A stretch of 64,000 bases of DNA from Bacillota bacterium (GTDB lineage: Bacteria > Bacillota > Clostridia > Acetivibrionales > DSM-1351), in NCBI GenBank assembly GCA_023400235.1, contig JAEXFI010000037.1:1-64000 (forward strand). The letters are read 5' to 3'. A program made the position numbers and the translations under genes. Below the pieces are notes generated by a model that saw nothing but the letters and a program-made list of their open reading frames with translations, ran no database searches and was not told the origin of the DNA. The number at the start of each line of letters is the position of its first letter. Position 1 is the first letter of the stretch. Below, in pieces: positions 7,715 to 17,847 of the stretch.

Positions 7715-10700
7715 ATGAAGAAAAAATATGGGGTACGAGCAATATCCATTCTTCTGGCAATCCTGGTGCTTACTTCATCCATGCTTCCGCTTGCTTTGCC
7801 GGTTCAGGCCGAAGAGGCCCAGCCGGCCGGAAGTGAGCCGGCTGCTGTTGAAAGCATGGATGATATGTCAAGTGCGGAAGCGGCCCAGGCCTGGGGCTTC
7901 ACGACCAATCAGACGGAAGAGTCGGTGGATCGGCAGAATACGGGGGTGAACCCCTTAAAAGGGCACGAGGATAATATTAATACGTTTGGCGATGTGCCTC
8001 TGGAAATAGCGGTTGTGGGAAGCCGGGTCTCACCCGACCTAGATGACCATGGCCAGAATAATGCCGATCGGAACGATATCTATTATTATGATCATATCAA
8101 GAGAGATCCGACGGATAATAGAAACCTCGCCATGTCGGCGCCCAGCGGAACGACCGGCCATTATGAGGATGTTGACGGTATTACCTCCGAAGGGGAGAGT
8201 GATGTACGCCCCAGCGCCACTGTGGCAGCGGACATGAATGGCGACGGAATTGACGAAATTGTCCGCTACTACGTTGATATCAGCTATAGCGGAAGTGACA
8301 GCAGTAAAAAGGATGGAGATATAAAAAGCTTCAACAGCGGCGTTGAAGACTATAAGGCGGAATTTTTTCTGGAGGTTATTGACTCCCAGACCGGGGCAAG
8401 AATAACCGGTAAGGACACCGGACGGATGCTTACGGTTAGAAAAGAAGATGCTCCCCGGTTCTTTATACCCGACAGCATCTATTACTGGCCTTCCTATATG
8501 CAGCTGACCGCAGGGGACTATAATAATGACGGAAAGAAGGAGGTTGCGCTGCTGTTGCCCGATACGTCGAGCTCCAGCACTGAAAATCTCTGCATCTTGA
8601 GCCTGAACGGCAAGAACCTGGAGAGAAAATACACGTTAGACTGCAGTGTCAATTCTTCCAACGGCTCCGGAAGCGATGTCAAGTTTTCTGCCTATCGTCT
8701 GACGACGGGGGACTGCGACAATGATGGAGTGGACGAGCTGGTTTTTTCAAATACAAAGGATGTGATCACCCAGGACAATCCCAGCTATATACATGTAATT
8801 GACTACAAGGATTCGATATTTACGCAGCCAGTCGACTTGCCCATTGTAACCGGAAGCACGGCCGGGTCCACCGACGCGATGGGGAATGCGGGCGTTACGG
8901 TTGGCGATATCAACAACGATGGGTTCAACGAAATCGTTGTCGGCGGCTTCATGGTCAACGACAGAAATAAAAGTGCCACCTATACCTATTCCGATAAAAA
9001 TGGCAATGGAACAAAAGTCATCCCCTATTATCACGAAATGGCGATGGCCTATATGAAATATGACAATGTATCCAATACATATTCCCCTTTTCAGGGCTTT
9101 AGTGTATTCCGGGAAGAAGAAAAAACTGCCCAGACCTGCGAGGACGGAAATGATACATCCTACAGGACCTACTCCACCGATGACAAGGACAGGCAGCTGA
9201 ATAACTCCCGCAGATACAGGAATTCAAGTGACTGGACGATTCCAATCCAGGCGGTGAGCCTGACCGGCAATGTCAATAATAAGGCAAATGACCAGATTTT
9301 TTTTGGAAACTATCTATATTATTTTAATGGGGCCAACGCTAGATTTGAAGTATATGATTCGGACGGAGAGGTAGACGTGGACAGTGATCCGGTGGTTTAC
9401 CATAAAATACAGGCGCCCACAACCGCAATCATGACCCTCGTACCGGGAAGCTTTCTCTCCGACGAGCATGACGGGGATTCCACCTATGTGCCGGTGCCGG
9501 GAAAGCAGCAGCTGCTGGTGAGCTCGGTGAGAAAAAGCAATGGCGGAACCCGAACCTTTGAAATTCAGCTTCTGTATGAGATGGACGGAGACTCAATGAA
9601 GCCGCAGCGAAGCTCAAAATATATCGCCAACGCTGAAGACGGGGATTTTAACGACATGAAGTTTTATCCCACCGTGTGTGCGCCCAACATGGATCATGAC
9701 ACCATGTTCGTCCAGTACCTCGGGCATGACTTTACCTATACAAAGCCGGAGGTTCTCAATGTCATTGCGTCGGTTCCGTATTATCAGGATATCATGGACG
9801 AGTACCCCGTAGGAGTCTGGGGGAATCCCGGCACCACCTATTTTAAGAGAACGAAAGGCGGCTCAAGCACCAATACGGGGTTTACCGATATCAGTCTTGG
9901 CTGGTACTTTAACTTCCACCAGGATGTAAGCGTACTGGGAATCCGGCTGTTTTCCATTGAAGCAGAAACCAGCGCAAGTGTGAATACCAGCTTTGAATTT
10001 AGTAAAACCATTGAAAGATCCAGCTCCATACAGTATGAAACCAGTGAGGGACAGGATTCTGTCGTTATGATAACCTCTCCGCTGGACATTTATCAGTACA
10101 GATACTTCCAGGAAACCGCCGAATACAAGAAGGCGTATCCGGCCGCGGTCAAGGACAATCCCGGTACATGGGGAGTTATGGAGGCATCGCTCCCGGGCAA
10201 ACCATCGACGAAGGTGTTTGCGGTGAGCCGGTTCAATGAGCTGGCGGACAAATACGGGATGAAGAGAATAGACGGCAGCTTTTGGACGCATACAAGCGGT
10301 GAGCCCGGAACCTACCCAACCTCTACAAAGCAATTTATCAATGCATCGGATATTAAAACCAGTGACGACAAGGTATCGGCGACAACAGGCGGAAGCGCAA
10401 TGAACACAGAGCTCGAAATAACCGAGAGCGAGGAGGCGGCCTATACGATCTCCATGACAATGGGCGCCAAGGTGGGGGCGGGTGCCGGAGGCCTGGTGAT
10501 GGGTACAACCTTTGAAAGCACCACAGGCTTTGGAAACTCAAAGATAAGCTTTAGCGGAACCACGATCGGAGCGACGCTCAATGGCTTCCCCGATCCCGAA
10601 AAATATCATTCAGACCTGGACACAAAGGCGTATGGGCTGACAACGTGGCTGCATTCCTACACGACGACCTACGAGGATAAAAAAATAATCGTACAGGAAT

Positions 10701-13700
10701 TCACGGTGGAAGAATATTACGGCTTGCCACGGCGAGTTGAAAATTTCAGAAGCACGGGCTCAAAGGAAGGGGAAATAAACCTGGCATGGGACATCCCGAG
10801 TGTTATCAGCCCCAAACTAAAGCCAAACAAATATGTGTTGGAACGCTATGACCCGTATTACAAAAAATGGGTCACGGTTGTAGATGGATTGCCCGCAAAG
10901 GATGGAACAAACACCTATGCCGATACGGATGTATATGCGGGGGAGAGCTATCAATACCGTATCACCTCTTCTGACGGCAACGGAACGATAAAGAATGCGG
11001 TTGAATTAACCGCCAGCACCCCACAGCCGGGGATGGCTCCTCCGGAAATAACCAAGCAGCCGGAGAGTGTCACGACGGGAACGGGCGGAAGCGCTTCGTT
11101 CACCGTAAGCGCTAAAATACCCGACGGTTCCAGCCCAACCAGGATCTATTATCAGTGGTACCAGCGGGCAAACAGCAGCGCCGGCTGGGAAAGCATCCCC
11201 GATGCGATTGACAAGACGCTGTCTATTTCGACAGTCACAACAGATATGAACGGCTGTCAGTATTGCTGTGACGTAACCAGATTGGGGGATAACGGGGTTC
11301 ACCTTACGGCGAGAAGTGATTACGCCGTGCTGAAGGTGCTGGATCACACGCCAAAGCAATATAGTGTGGATTTTACTGCGGATAAAAATGGCAGCGTAAT
11401 TGCAGAAACGATTTCCGGAAGTACAAGTACGCCAATCCTATCGGGGACCAGCTTGCCGGAAACCAGTAATATCAGGTTTACAGCCACGGCAGCACCTGGC
11501 TATTACATCAGTCAGTGGATTTTAAACGGGGAGGTTGTCTCCGGGAGTACCAGCAACACCTTGGTCGTTAATAATCTATCCAGAAGAACGTCAGTGCAGG
11601 TTGTCTTCAGCTTATCCGTGTTTAGCTTTTATTACAGGGAAGAGCAGTGGCAGCATGAGAACGAATCCTGGGGAACAGTAAGTGCCGAATGCAATGGGAA
11701 TCCTTTGCCGGTGAGTGAGTCCACAACCCTGGTGGGTAGCTCCCGGATTACGTTGAAAGCAACCCCGAAGGAGGGATATATCGTTGACCACTGGTCAGTT
11801 ACTCACAGGGATGTCAGTAATAATTACACGAACGAATTGATCTTGGATTCACTAAGCGAGAATACATTAGTAACTGTCAGCTTCAAGAAGATGAATAAAT
11901 TTAAAATTACAGTGGGCTCGGCGGTTGTCAATACCGACGCAGCCTATCGGGATGACAGCGGATATTCGATCTATGTAAATGGCTCTCCGATTCAACCCGG
12001 AACTGAAATTATAGAGAATTCTAAGGTGGATATCACCGCAACGGGACTAAACTCGGCGATAGTAGACTCCTGGACGCTAAAGGCGGTCGACGGCAATGGC
12101 AAGGAAACCGGATTGAGGTATACTGCCGGCAGCCAGTCGGCATATACCATTGACCGATTGACGAGCAGCTGGAAGGTTACCATAAATTATCGGATTATCT
12201 CCACCAAAAAGGTGGACTATTCGCTGCAGGGCGGTGGCGGAACAATGACGGCCCAGGTAGTTGGGAATACAAGTCCCAGCGGCATTGTCCAAAGCGGCAG
12301 TCAGGTGCAGATGTATGCCGACGTTGCGTTCAATGTAGCGCCGGCGGCCGGTTCCCTTGGCGTGAGCGGCTGGTCGGTCAATGGAGTACTGGAAAGCGGC
12401 AATTCACCGAGCAAGGTCGTAAGAGCAGACAGAAATCTTGTGGTGAAGGCAGTAATCGAAACATTGCCAACGGCAAAGTCTCCTGCCTATCAGGTGAGCA
12501 TGCTGGCTGACAGTACATTCTCGCTCACCGGGGGTGCCATTGCGGATGATATGGATGGGGATACCCTTTCGGTTGCGGCAATCGAGTCGGATGTGCTTCC
12601 GGACACGAGCGTGGCAAAGGCAGAGCTCGGAAGCGGTGCGGACAGCGGCAAGCTGCTGATAACCGGAGTTAATGAGGGCACTACCAGCGTAAAGGTCAAA
12701 GTTTCAGATGATAACGGAAACACCGTTGATGTGGTCGTACCTATCACAGTGACCAATAACCAACAGGCTGCGCCAGTTCTTACCGGGGTTATGAATACCT
12801 GTGCAGGAATAGATAACGCTAAAATAACCGGCCTTGACAAGAACAAGACCTATGCGTATAAGCTTTCCGATGCCGCCGATTATCAGACCGTGTCCGGTCA
12901 AACTGAAATAACAGGTCTGAAGCCTGGTGAATACATGATTTATTATCCGGCGGTTACAGGATATCTGGAAAGTCCAAAAGCCAGGGTCTATATAGAGACG
13001 AATTATTTCGCAGGAGGAAATGGCGAGGCCGGAACGCCGTTCCAAATAACCACGCCATCCATGCTGGATAAGGTCAGAAAGTACGATGGTAAATGCTTTA
13101 TTCTAATGAATGATCTGGATATGACGGAGTATTTATCCGTTGCAGGAGATGGCTACGACGGAGGCAAGGGCTTTTTGCCCATCGGAATGCAGGCGGATAA
13201 TAATTATACATCAGAGTTCAACGGTACATTTGATGGAAATGGAAAGGTGATAAAGGGACTCCGGATAAGAAGGCAAGCTAAATATCAGGGATTGTTTTCA
13301 CAATTATACAGGCTTTCTACGGTTAAAAATCTCGGGCTTGAGGTTGAGATCTATTCTGACAACGATTGTGTGGGTGGAATAGCAGGCATCAACAGAGGCA
13401 CCATAAGTGGATGCTATGTGACAGGAAGCATAACCTCCGGGCAAAATGGAGCCTACTTTGGTGCACTGACCGGACAAAACTATGGTACTGTCGAAAACTG
13501 TTACAGCACAGCGATACTGAAGGGCTACAACTACTTTGGCGGTTTGGTTGGCGAGCTGTTTTCCGGAGGAATCATTAAAAATTCCTATTCAGTCGGTGAA
13601 ACTTCCTATAATACGTCTGTTGTTGGTGCCGAAAACGGAGGAGGTCTGGCAGGTAAAATTGACCCGGGTGCACAGATCATGAATTCCTACTTTGATTACA

Positions 13701-16288
13701 AAAAACTGGGTTCCTGGGGTACGTTTGAGACAACTGGCGCATCAATGCCTCAGGATTTGTTGAAAATGAGCCATTACAAGGACTGGGACTTTACGGACAC
13801 ATGGAGTATGGTGGATGGCGAGAGCATTCCTACGCTGCAGGCACCCCGATTAGTGACAATGGTCACACTGAACAAAACAGAAGCGGCCTTAACCGTTGGT
13901 GAAAGTGAAACATTAACCGCATTTGCCAGCCCGGATAATGCCGCGAACAGGAACATTGGCTGGAGCTCCAGTGATCCGTTGGTAGCCGCTGTGGATGCAG
14001 CCGGCCGGGTTACCGCGCTGAAGGCTGGAACGGCGGAGATCACCGCCAGCTCCTGCGACGGAAGCAATATTTTATCAACATGTGTAGTCACAGTCACGGA
14101 TCCAGCACAAACTACATTTGAAGTAGTGTTTAAGGATTGGGACGGCACAGTTCTGAAAATGCAGACGGTGAATGACGGTACTGCGGCGACGGCACCAGGC
14201 AATCCTAGCAGGATGGGTTATACTTTCACCGGCTGGGATGCAGCATTTAATAATGTAACAGGAGATTTAACGGTAACGGCGCAGTACAACCAAGAGCTGG
14301 CAATCTTGCAAAGTATAGCAATAACCGCTCCTGCAAGAAAACTGGTGTACACGGTGGGTGAGGCACTTGATATAAGGGGTATGGTAGTAACGGGAACCTA
14401 CAGTGACCATTCTACAAAGGCTGAAACTGTGGCAGCAGCTAATGTGACGGGCTTCGACAGCAGTGCTCAGGCAGCTAATCAGGTGCTGACGGTAACAGTA
14501 GACGGCAAGACCACCACCTATACCGTAACTATCAATGCGGCATCGCCTGCGAACACAGCACCTGTCCGTAAGACAGCAGTGGCTGCTACGGCAACGGCAA
14601 GCGTGACGGTGAATACAGCCTACACCCTCAGCCTTGCAACCATATTTGAAGATGCGGACACGAATATACTGACCTATAAGGTGTCGGTAAATGGAGGGAC
14701 GGACATGCCATCGGCTGCAAATTACACATACACTCCGGTAGCCACGGGGACCACCACGCTGGTATTCAAGGCTAATGATGGGATGGCGGACTCCACCGAC
14801 ACCTACACGGTGATGCTGACAGCCAACCCGGCAACGCCTATAACCGCCTATACCGTCACTTTTAACAGTAACAGCTCGGTATATGCGACCAAAACCGTTA
14901 ATGCTGGAGAAAGTCTCGGAAGCGCCGCATGGCCGGCTGATCCGACGAGAAGCAGCTATACCTTCGGAGGCTGGTTCACGGGAGAAAACGGCGCAGACTC
15001 TCAGTTTACCTCCTTGGTGCCTGTAGACGCTACGATGACCGTCTACGCTAAATGGACATACAACGGCGGCGATGGTGGAGGCGGCGGAGGCTTGTCTACG
15101 CCATCAAATCCAACAAACTTGGGCTATACGGCGGATATTGCGAACGGAAACGGCTCTAAGCCAACGATTCCGGTTACTGTTGACAAAGGTACCAGAAACG
15201 CATCCGTAGATGCAGGACCTCAGAGCCTCACTGAGGATGGAACCGTCATCACGGTACCCTCCATTCCCAATGTTGACACTTATTCGGTCGGTATACTCGT
15301 TCCAAAACTATCAACGAGCGACATCCAAGGTAAGCTGACCGTCAATACAGATGCGGGCAACGTTACAGTCCCGTCCAATATGCTGACAGGCGTTGCGGGA
15401 ATCAGCGGAAGCAAGGCGCAAATCTCCATCGGTAAGGGAGATAAATCAAACCTGACCAATGATGTCAAAGCTATCATAGGTGACAGACCACTGATACAGC
15501 TTACAGTGACTATTGATGGAAAAAAATTCGATTGGAACAATCCTAATGCGCCGGTAACAGTATCCATTCCTTACAAGCCTGCCTCATCCGAGCTTAATAA
15601 TACTGAAAGCATCGTTGTCTGGTACATAGACGGCAGCGGCAAGGCGGTATCCGTACCCAATGGGAGCTACAACCCTGCTACCGGAATGGTCGCCTTCGCC
15701 ACTACACATTTCAGCGATTATGCAGTAGGATATAACCCTGTGAGCTTTAATGACGTGGCTGAAGGCGCATGGTACAACAAAGCCGTGGGCTTCATCGCAG
15801 CGAGAGGCATCACTACAGGCACAGGCAGTGAGAATTTCAGTCCTGAAGCAAGGCTGACCCGTGGAGAATTCATTGTGATGATGATGAGAGGTTATGGCAT
15901 CGCTCCGGATACCGCTCTCGCAAATAACTTCTCCGACGCGGGGAACACATACTATACCGGCTATCTGGCTGCGGCGAAGCAGTTGGGCATATCCGGCGGC
16001 GTAGGAAACAATATGTTCGCACCGGGTAAGGCGATTACCCGCCAGGAAATGTTCACCATGCTGTACAATGCTTTGAAGGTCATTGACAGGCTGCCGCAGG
16101 GCAATTCCGGCAAATCGCTTTCAAGTTTCAGCGACGCCGGACAGATTGCCTCCTGGGCAAAGGACGCCATGACGCTGATGGTTGAAACCGGAACTATCGG
16201 AGGGAACAATGGAATGCTCACTCCGATAAGCTCCACTACCAGAGCGGAAATGGCGCAGGTGCTGTATAACCTGCTATTGACAAAGTAA
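7715..16288 (+). CDS. Giant secreted multidomain surface protein with C-terminal SLH domains
   Basis: About 2857 residues with a signal peptide ending near PVQAEE. Approximate order: FG-GAP/VCBS-like calcium repeats (170-400, e.g. DINNDGFNEI); an unassigned beta-rich region (725-970); a fibronectin-III domain (near 1035); an Ig-like domain (1108-1208); divergent InlB-type repeats (1215-1580); GLUG motifs (1885-1980); a BIG2 Ig domain (2048-2128); two Listeria-Bacteroides repeats (near 2135 and 2380); a glycine-rich linker (2450); and three SLH domains (2677-2857) that should anchor it to secondary cell-wall polymer. I chose ATG 7715 over GTG 7706 because GAAGGG lies eight bases before it. A perfect hairpin terminates the gene. 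The role is probably adhesion or matrix binding. Base composition is visibly more G+C-rich than the neighbouring accessory genes. Confidence 0.88.
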   Translation: MKKKYGVRAISILLAILVLTSSMLPLALPVQAEEAQPAGSEPAAVESMDDMSSAEAAQAWGFTTNQTEESVDRQNTGVNPLKGHEDNINTFGDVPLEIAVVGSRVSPDLDDHGQNNADRNDIYYYDHIKRDPTDNRNLAMSAPSGTTGHYEDVDGITSEGESDVRPSATVAADMNGDGIDEIVRYYVDISYSGSDSSKKDGDIKSFNSGVEDYKAEFFLEVIDSQTGARITGKDTGRMLTVRKEDAPRFFIPDSIYYWPSYMQLTAGDYNNDGKKEVALLLPDTSSSSTENLCILSLNGKNLERKYTLDCSVNSSNGSGSDVKFSAYRLTTGDCDNDGVDELVFSNTKDVITQDNPSYIHVIDYKDSIFTQPVDLPIVTGSTAGSTDAMGNAGVTVGDINNDGFNEIVVGGFMVNDRNKSATYTYSDKNGNGTKVIPYYHEMAMAYMKYDNVSNTYSPFQGFSVFREEEKTAQTCEDGNDTSYRTYSTDDKDRQLNNSRRYRNSSDWTIPIQAVSLTGNVNNKANDQIFFGNYLYYFNGANARFEVYDSDGEVDVDSDPVVYHKIQAPTTAIMTLVPGSFLSDEHDGDSTYVPVPGKQQLLVSSVRKSNGGTRTFEIQLLYEMDGDSMKPQRSSKYIANAEDGDFNDMKFYPTVCAPNMDHDTMFVQYLGHDFTYTKPEVLNVIASVPYYQDIMDEYPVGVWGNPGTTYFKRTKGGSSTNTGFTDISLGWYFNFHQDVSVLGIRLFSIEAETSASVNTSFEFSKTIERSSSIQYETSEGQDSVVMITSPLDIYQYRYFQETAEYKKAYPAAVKDNPGTWGVMEASLPGKPSTKVFAVSRFNELADKYGMKRIDGSFWTHTSGEPGTYPTSTKQFINASDIKTSDDKVSATTGGSAMNTELEITESEEAAYTISMTMGAKVGAGAGGLVMGTTFESTTGFGNSKISFSGTTIGATLNGFPDPEKYHSDLDTKAYGLTTWLHSYTTTYEDKKIIVQEFTVEEYYGLPRRVENFRSTGSKEGEINLAWDIPSVISPKLKPNKYVLERYDPYYKKWVTVVDGLPAKDGTNTYADTDVYAGESYQYRITSSDGNGTIKNAVELTASTPQPGMAPPEITKQPESVTTGTGGSASFTVSAKIPDGSSPTRIYYQWYQRANSSAGWESIPDAIDKTLSISTVTTDMNGCQYCCDVTRLGDNGVHLTARSDYAVLKVLDHTPKQYSVDFTADKNGSVIAETISGSTSTPILSGTSLPETSNIRFTATAAPGYYISQWILNGEVVSGSTSNTLVVNNLSRRTSVQVVFSLSVFSFYYREEQWQHENESWGTVSAECNGNPLPVSESTTLVGSSRITLKATPKEGYIVDHWSVTHRDVSNNYTNELILDSLSENTLVTVSFKKMNKFKITVGSAVVNTDAAYRDDSGYSIYVNGSPIQPGTEIIENSKVDITATGLNSAIVDSWTLKAVDGNGKETGLRYTAGSQSAYTIDRLTSSWKVTINYRIISTKKVDYSLQGGGGTMTAQVVGNTSPSGIVQSGSQVQMYADVAFNVAPAAGSLGVSGWSVNGVLESGNSPSKVVRADRNLVVKAVIETLPTAKSPAYQVSMLADSTFSLTGGAIADDMDGDTLSVAAIESDVLPDTSVAKAELGSGADSGKLLITGVNEGTTSVKVKVSDDNGNTVDVVVPITVTNNQQAAPVLTGVMNTCAGIDNAKITGLDKNKTYAYKLSDAADYQTVSGQTEITGLKPGEYMIYYPAVTGYLESPKARVYIETNYFAGGNGEAGTPFQITTPSMLDKVRKYDGKCFILMNDLDMTEYLSVAGDGYDGGKGFLPIGMQADNNYTSEFNGTFDGNGKVIKGLRIRRQAKYQGLFSQLYRLSTVKNLGLEVEIYSDNDCVGGIAGINRGTISGCYVTGSITSGQNGAYFGALTGQNYGTVENCYSTAILKGYNYFGGLVGELFSGGIIKNSYSVGETSYNTSVVGAENGGGLAGKIDPGAQIMNSYFDYKKLGSWGTFETTGASMPQDLLKMSHYKDWDFTDTWSMVDGESIPTLQAPRLVTMVTLNKTEAALTVGESETLTAFASPDNAANRNIGWSSSDPLVAAVDAAGRVTALKAGTAEITASSCDGSNILSTCVVTVTDPAQTTFEVVFKDWDGTVLKMQTVNDGTAATAPGNPSRMGYTFTGWDAAFNNVTGDLTVTAQYNQELAILQSIAITAPARKLVYTVGEALDIRGMVVTGTYSDHSTKAETVAAANVTGFDSSAQAANQVLTVTVDGKTTTYTVTINAASPANTAPVRKTAVAATATASVTVNTAYTLSLATIFEDADTNILTYKVSVNGGTDMPSAANYTYTPVATGTTTLVFKANDGMADSTDTYTVMLTANPATPITAYTVTFNSNSSVYATKTVNAGESLGSAAWPADPTRSSYTFGGWFTGENGADSQFTSLVPVDATMTVYAKWTYNGGDGGGGGGLSTPSNPTNLGYTADIANGNGSKPTIPVTVDKGTRNASVDAGPQSLTEDGTVITVPSIPNVDTYSVGILVPKLSTSDIQGKLTVNTDAGNVTVPSNMLTGVAGISGSKAQISIGKGDKSNLTNDVKAIIGDRPLIQLTVTIDGKKFDWNNPNAPVTVSIPYKPASSELNNTESIVVWYIDGSGKAVSVPNGSYNPATGMVAFATTHFSDYAVGYNPVSFNDVAEGAWYNKAVGFIAARGITTGTGSENFSPEARLTRGEFIVMMMRGYGIAPDTALANNFSDAGNTYYTGYLAAAKQLGISGGVGNNMFAPGKAITRQEMFTMLYNALKVIDRLPQGNSGKSLSSFSDAGQIASWAKDAMTLMVETGTIGGNNGMLTPISSTTRAEMAQVLYNLLLTK

Positions 16289-16441
16289 TTGGCAGCGCTG
16301 TATGATTCTTGAAAGGTAAGATTGTAAGAAAACGATAAACAACAGATATATCTAAGAGCAAACCCATCAAAAAATGGGGCGTAAAGCCACAGGGTCTAAA
16401 GTGCATAAACGCTATGATAGCCTGACCGCAGGAATTTACAC

Positions 16442-16476
16442 AAAGGCCTGCCCTTTCCATCGGAGGGCAGGCCTTT
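16442..16476 (+). terminator. Terminator hairpin of the giant SLH gene
   Basis: AAAGGCCTGCCCT and AGGGCAGGCCTTT pair perfectly over 13 bp around a 9-base loop. The T-run is short (TTT), so efficiency is uncertain. Confidence 0.7.
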
Positions 16477-16589
16477 GCCTGATTATAAAAAAATAAAATT
16501 AGTGAAATTAAAAATAAATTCAGCAGTACAAATATCCCTATATATGTCGAAAAATCGTCGAAAAATCATTCTTGACTCATTCTTGACAA

Positions 16590-16631
16590 TTGAACAAAGC
16601 TGCTGCTTTACTATAATTTGACCATCGGTCA
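16590..16631 (+). promoter_or_regulatory. Sigma-A promoter with TetR-type operator
   Basis: TTGAAC (16590) and TATAAT (16612) are 16 bp apart. They are followed at once by TGACC-ATC-GGTCA (16619-16631), a perfect palindrome of the kind bound by TetR repressors. The gene it should drive is truncated. Confidence 0.6.
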
Positions 16632-16663
16632 TAAAAATAGAGGTAATTATGGCAACATAAAAA

Positions 16664-16873
16664 ATGTTGATATGCACCAGAGAATCCTGGAAGGAGGTTA
16701 AGCAAGGCATAGACGAAGGATCGTTTAAAGCGGAGTATCCTTTTGAGGTGTCTGAAATTATCATTGCAGGTGTACACTTCATAAGGTGGTTGATGACCGG
16801 CAGTATACACGCCGGACACTCATTATCAAGAGGCTTTCGCGGCATAAACGCTGCTAAGCAGTTTGATCTATAG
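16664..16873 (+). pseudogene. C-terminal remnant of a TetR-family regulator
   Basis: The frame reads about 45 residues including WKEVKQGIDEGSFKAEYPFEVSEIIIAGVHF, written here in two parts: KQGIDEGSFKAEYPFE and VSEIIIAGVHF. This resembles the ligand-domain end of TetR repressors. The remainder of the frame looks unrelated. There is no helix-turn-helix part, although an intact promoter and TetR-type operator lie just upstream, so the 5' coding part seems to have been deleted. A further short open stretch (about 16877-16961) is also unassigned. The TetR call rests on one segment. Confidence 0.4.
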
Positions 16874-16992
16874 AGTCATTGCGCCGGATGACACTGATGG
16901 AAGGTCAGAATGATGTGGAGATGATTCTGAAACGGATGGCTAATTCGCAGAGGACAGCATAAAAAGACCCTGGCTGTACGGCGGTTATTAGG

Positions 16993-17052
16993 AACTCTAT
17001 TTCGTATTTGAGAAACTAAATTATTGGATTGCAAAAACATTCAACTTACAGA
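16993..17052. repeat. 60-bp direct repeat, copy 2 of 2
   Basis: Same orientation and nearly the same sequence as 1822-1881. Together the copies bracket the first accessory block and the giant SLH gene. Confidence 0.8.
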
Positions 17053-17098
17053 TGATGCTACCATCTCCATGGCAATTTTGAATTAATAAATATTCTTA

Positions 17099-17147
17099 TT
17101 GACAAACTAACAAGTGTTAGGTATTATAAACCTAACACTTGTTAGTT
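17099..17147 (+). promoter_or_regulatory. Promoter covered by an 18-bp-arm palindromic operator
   Basis: TTGACA (17099-17104) and TATTAT (17122-17127) are 17 bp apart. The spacer is one arm (AACTAACAAGTGTTAGGT, 17105-17122) of a perfect inverted repeat whose second arm is 17130-17147. A repressor bound here would block polymerase directly. The site lies 63 bases before a TetR gene, indicating tight autoregulation of that gene and the hydrolase behind it. Confidence 0.75.
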
Positions 17148-17209
17148 TTTTCTATAATATGTAAAACCAAGAAAAATAATATATTTATTCTATTCCAAAA
17201 GGTGTGAAT

Positions 17210-17830
17210 ATGAAAGAAACAGTAAATACTAAGAACCACATTTTAGAAACTGCTCTGAACCTATTTTCTCAAAGAGGGTATAGTTCGGTATCCATACGTA
17301 ATATTTGCAGTATAGTAGGCATTAAAGAAAGCTCTATATATTACCATTTCAGGAATAAAAGAAACATTTTAGATGAATTATGTAGAAATTTTACAGGTGT
17401 TATGTGTAGCATTTCTCAAAATTTTAATGTAAAAATGTCAGAGGCGGAAACTGTTACAGATGAAGAATTTCTATCTGTATGCCGGAACTATATGAATAAT
17501 TATCTTATGGATGAGAACATAAATAAATTTATCCGTATGCTGATTATTGAACAAAGCACTAATCCCCAATTGGCAGCATTATATCATAACGTGCTGTTTG
17601 ATAAAGCGCTTGCAGGTCAACGAGCTATATTCGAATGGCTGATTAGGATCGGCTTTCTTAAGGACACCGATATAGAGTACATGACCATGGAATACTATGC
17701 GCCAATTGTATATTTTTTTCATAGATATCTTGTTACAGGATTGATTACGGAAGAAATTAGAGACGAAATCAATCGAAATGTTATGAGGCATGTAAAGTCT
17801 TTTTTAGCTAAATATAAAAAACAAATTTGA
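17210..17830 (+). CDS. TetR/AcrR family transcriptional regulator
   Basis: This 206-residue protein has the TetR helix-turn-helix near residues 12-58 (ALNLFSQRGYSSVSIRNICS, then KESSIYYHFRNKRNI). The C-terminal ligand domain is unassigned. I preferred ATG 17210 to GTG 17204 because AAAAGG sits at a normal distance. It lies behind the large palindromic operator and 17 bases before an alpha/beta hydrolase gene, so the two probably form one autoregulated operon. Confidence 0.88.
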   Translation: MKETVNTKNHILETALNLFSQRGYSSVSIRNICSIVGIKESSIYYHFRNKRNILDELCRNFTGVMCSISQNFNVKMSEAETVTDEEFLSVCRNYMNNYLMDENINKFIRMLIIEQSTNPQLAALYHNVLFDKALAGQRAIFEWLIRIGFLKDTDIEYMTMEYYAPIVYFFHRYLVTGLITEEIRDEINRNVMRHVKSFLAKYKKQI

Positions 17831-17847
17831 GGTTGGAGGGTAGGAGA

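Noticed and set aside
9863..10333. Long minus-strand open frames inside the giant SLH gene
   Set aside because: They are shadows of the real gene on the + strand; they lack ribosome binding sites and family motifs.
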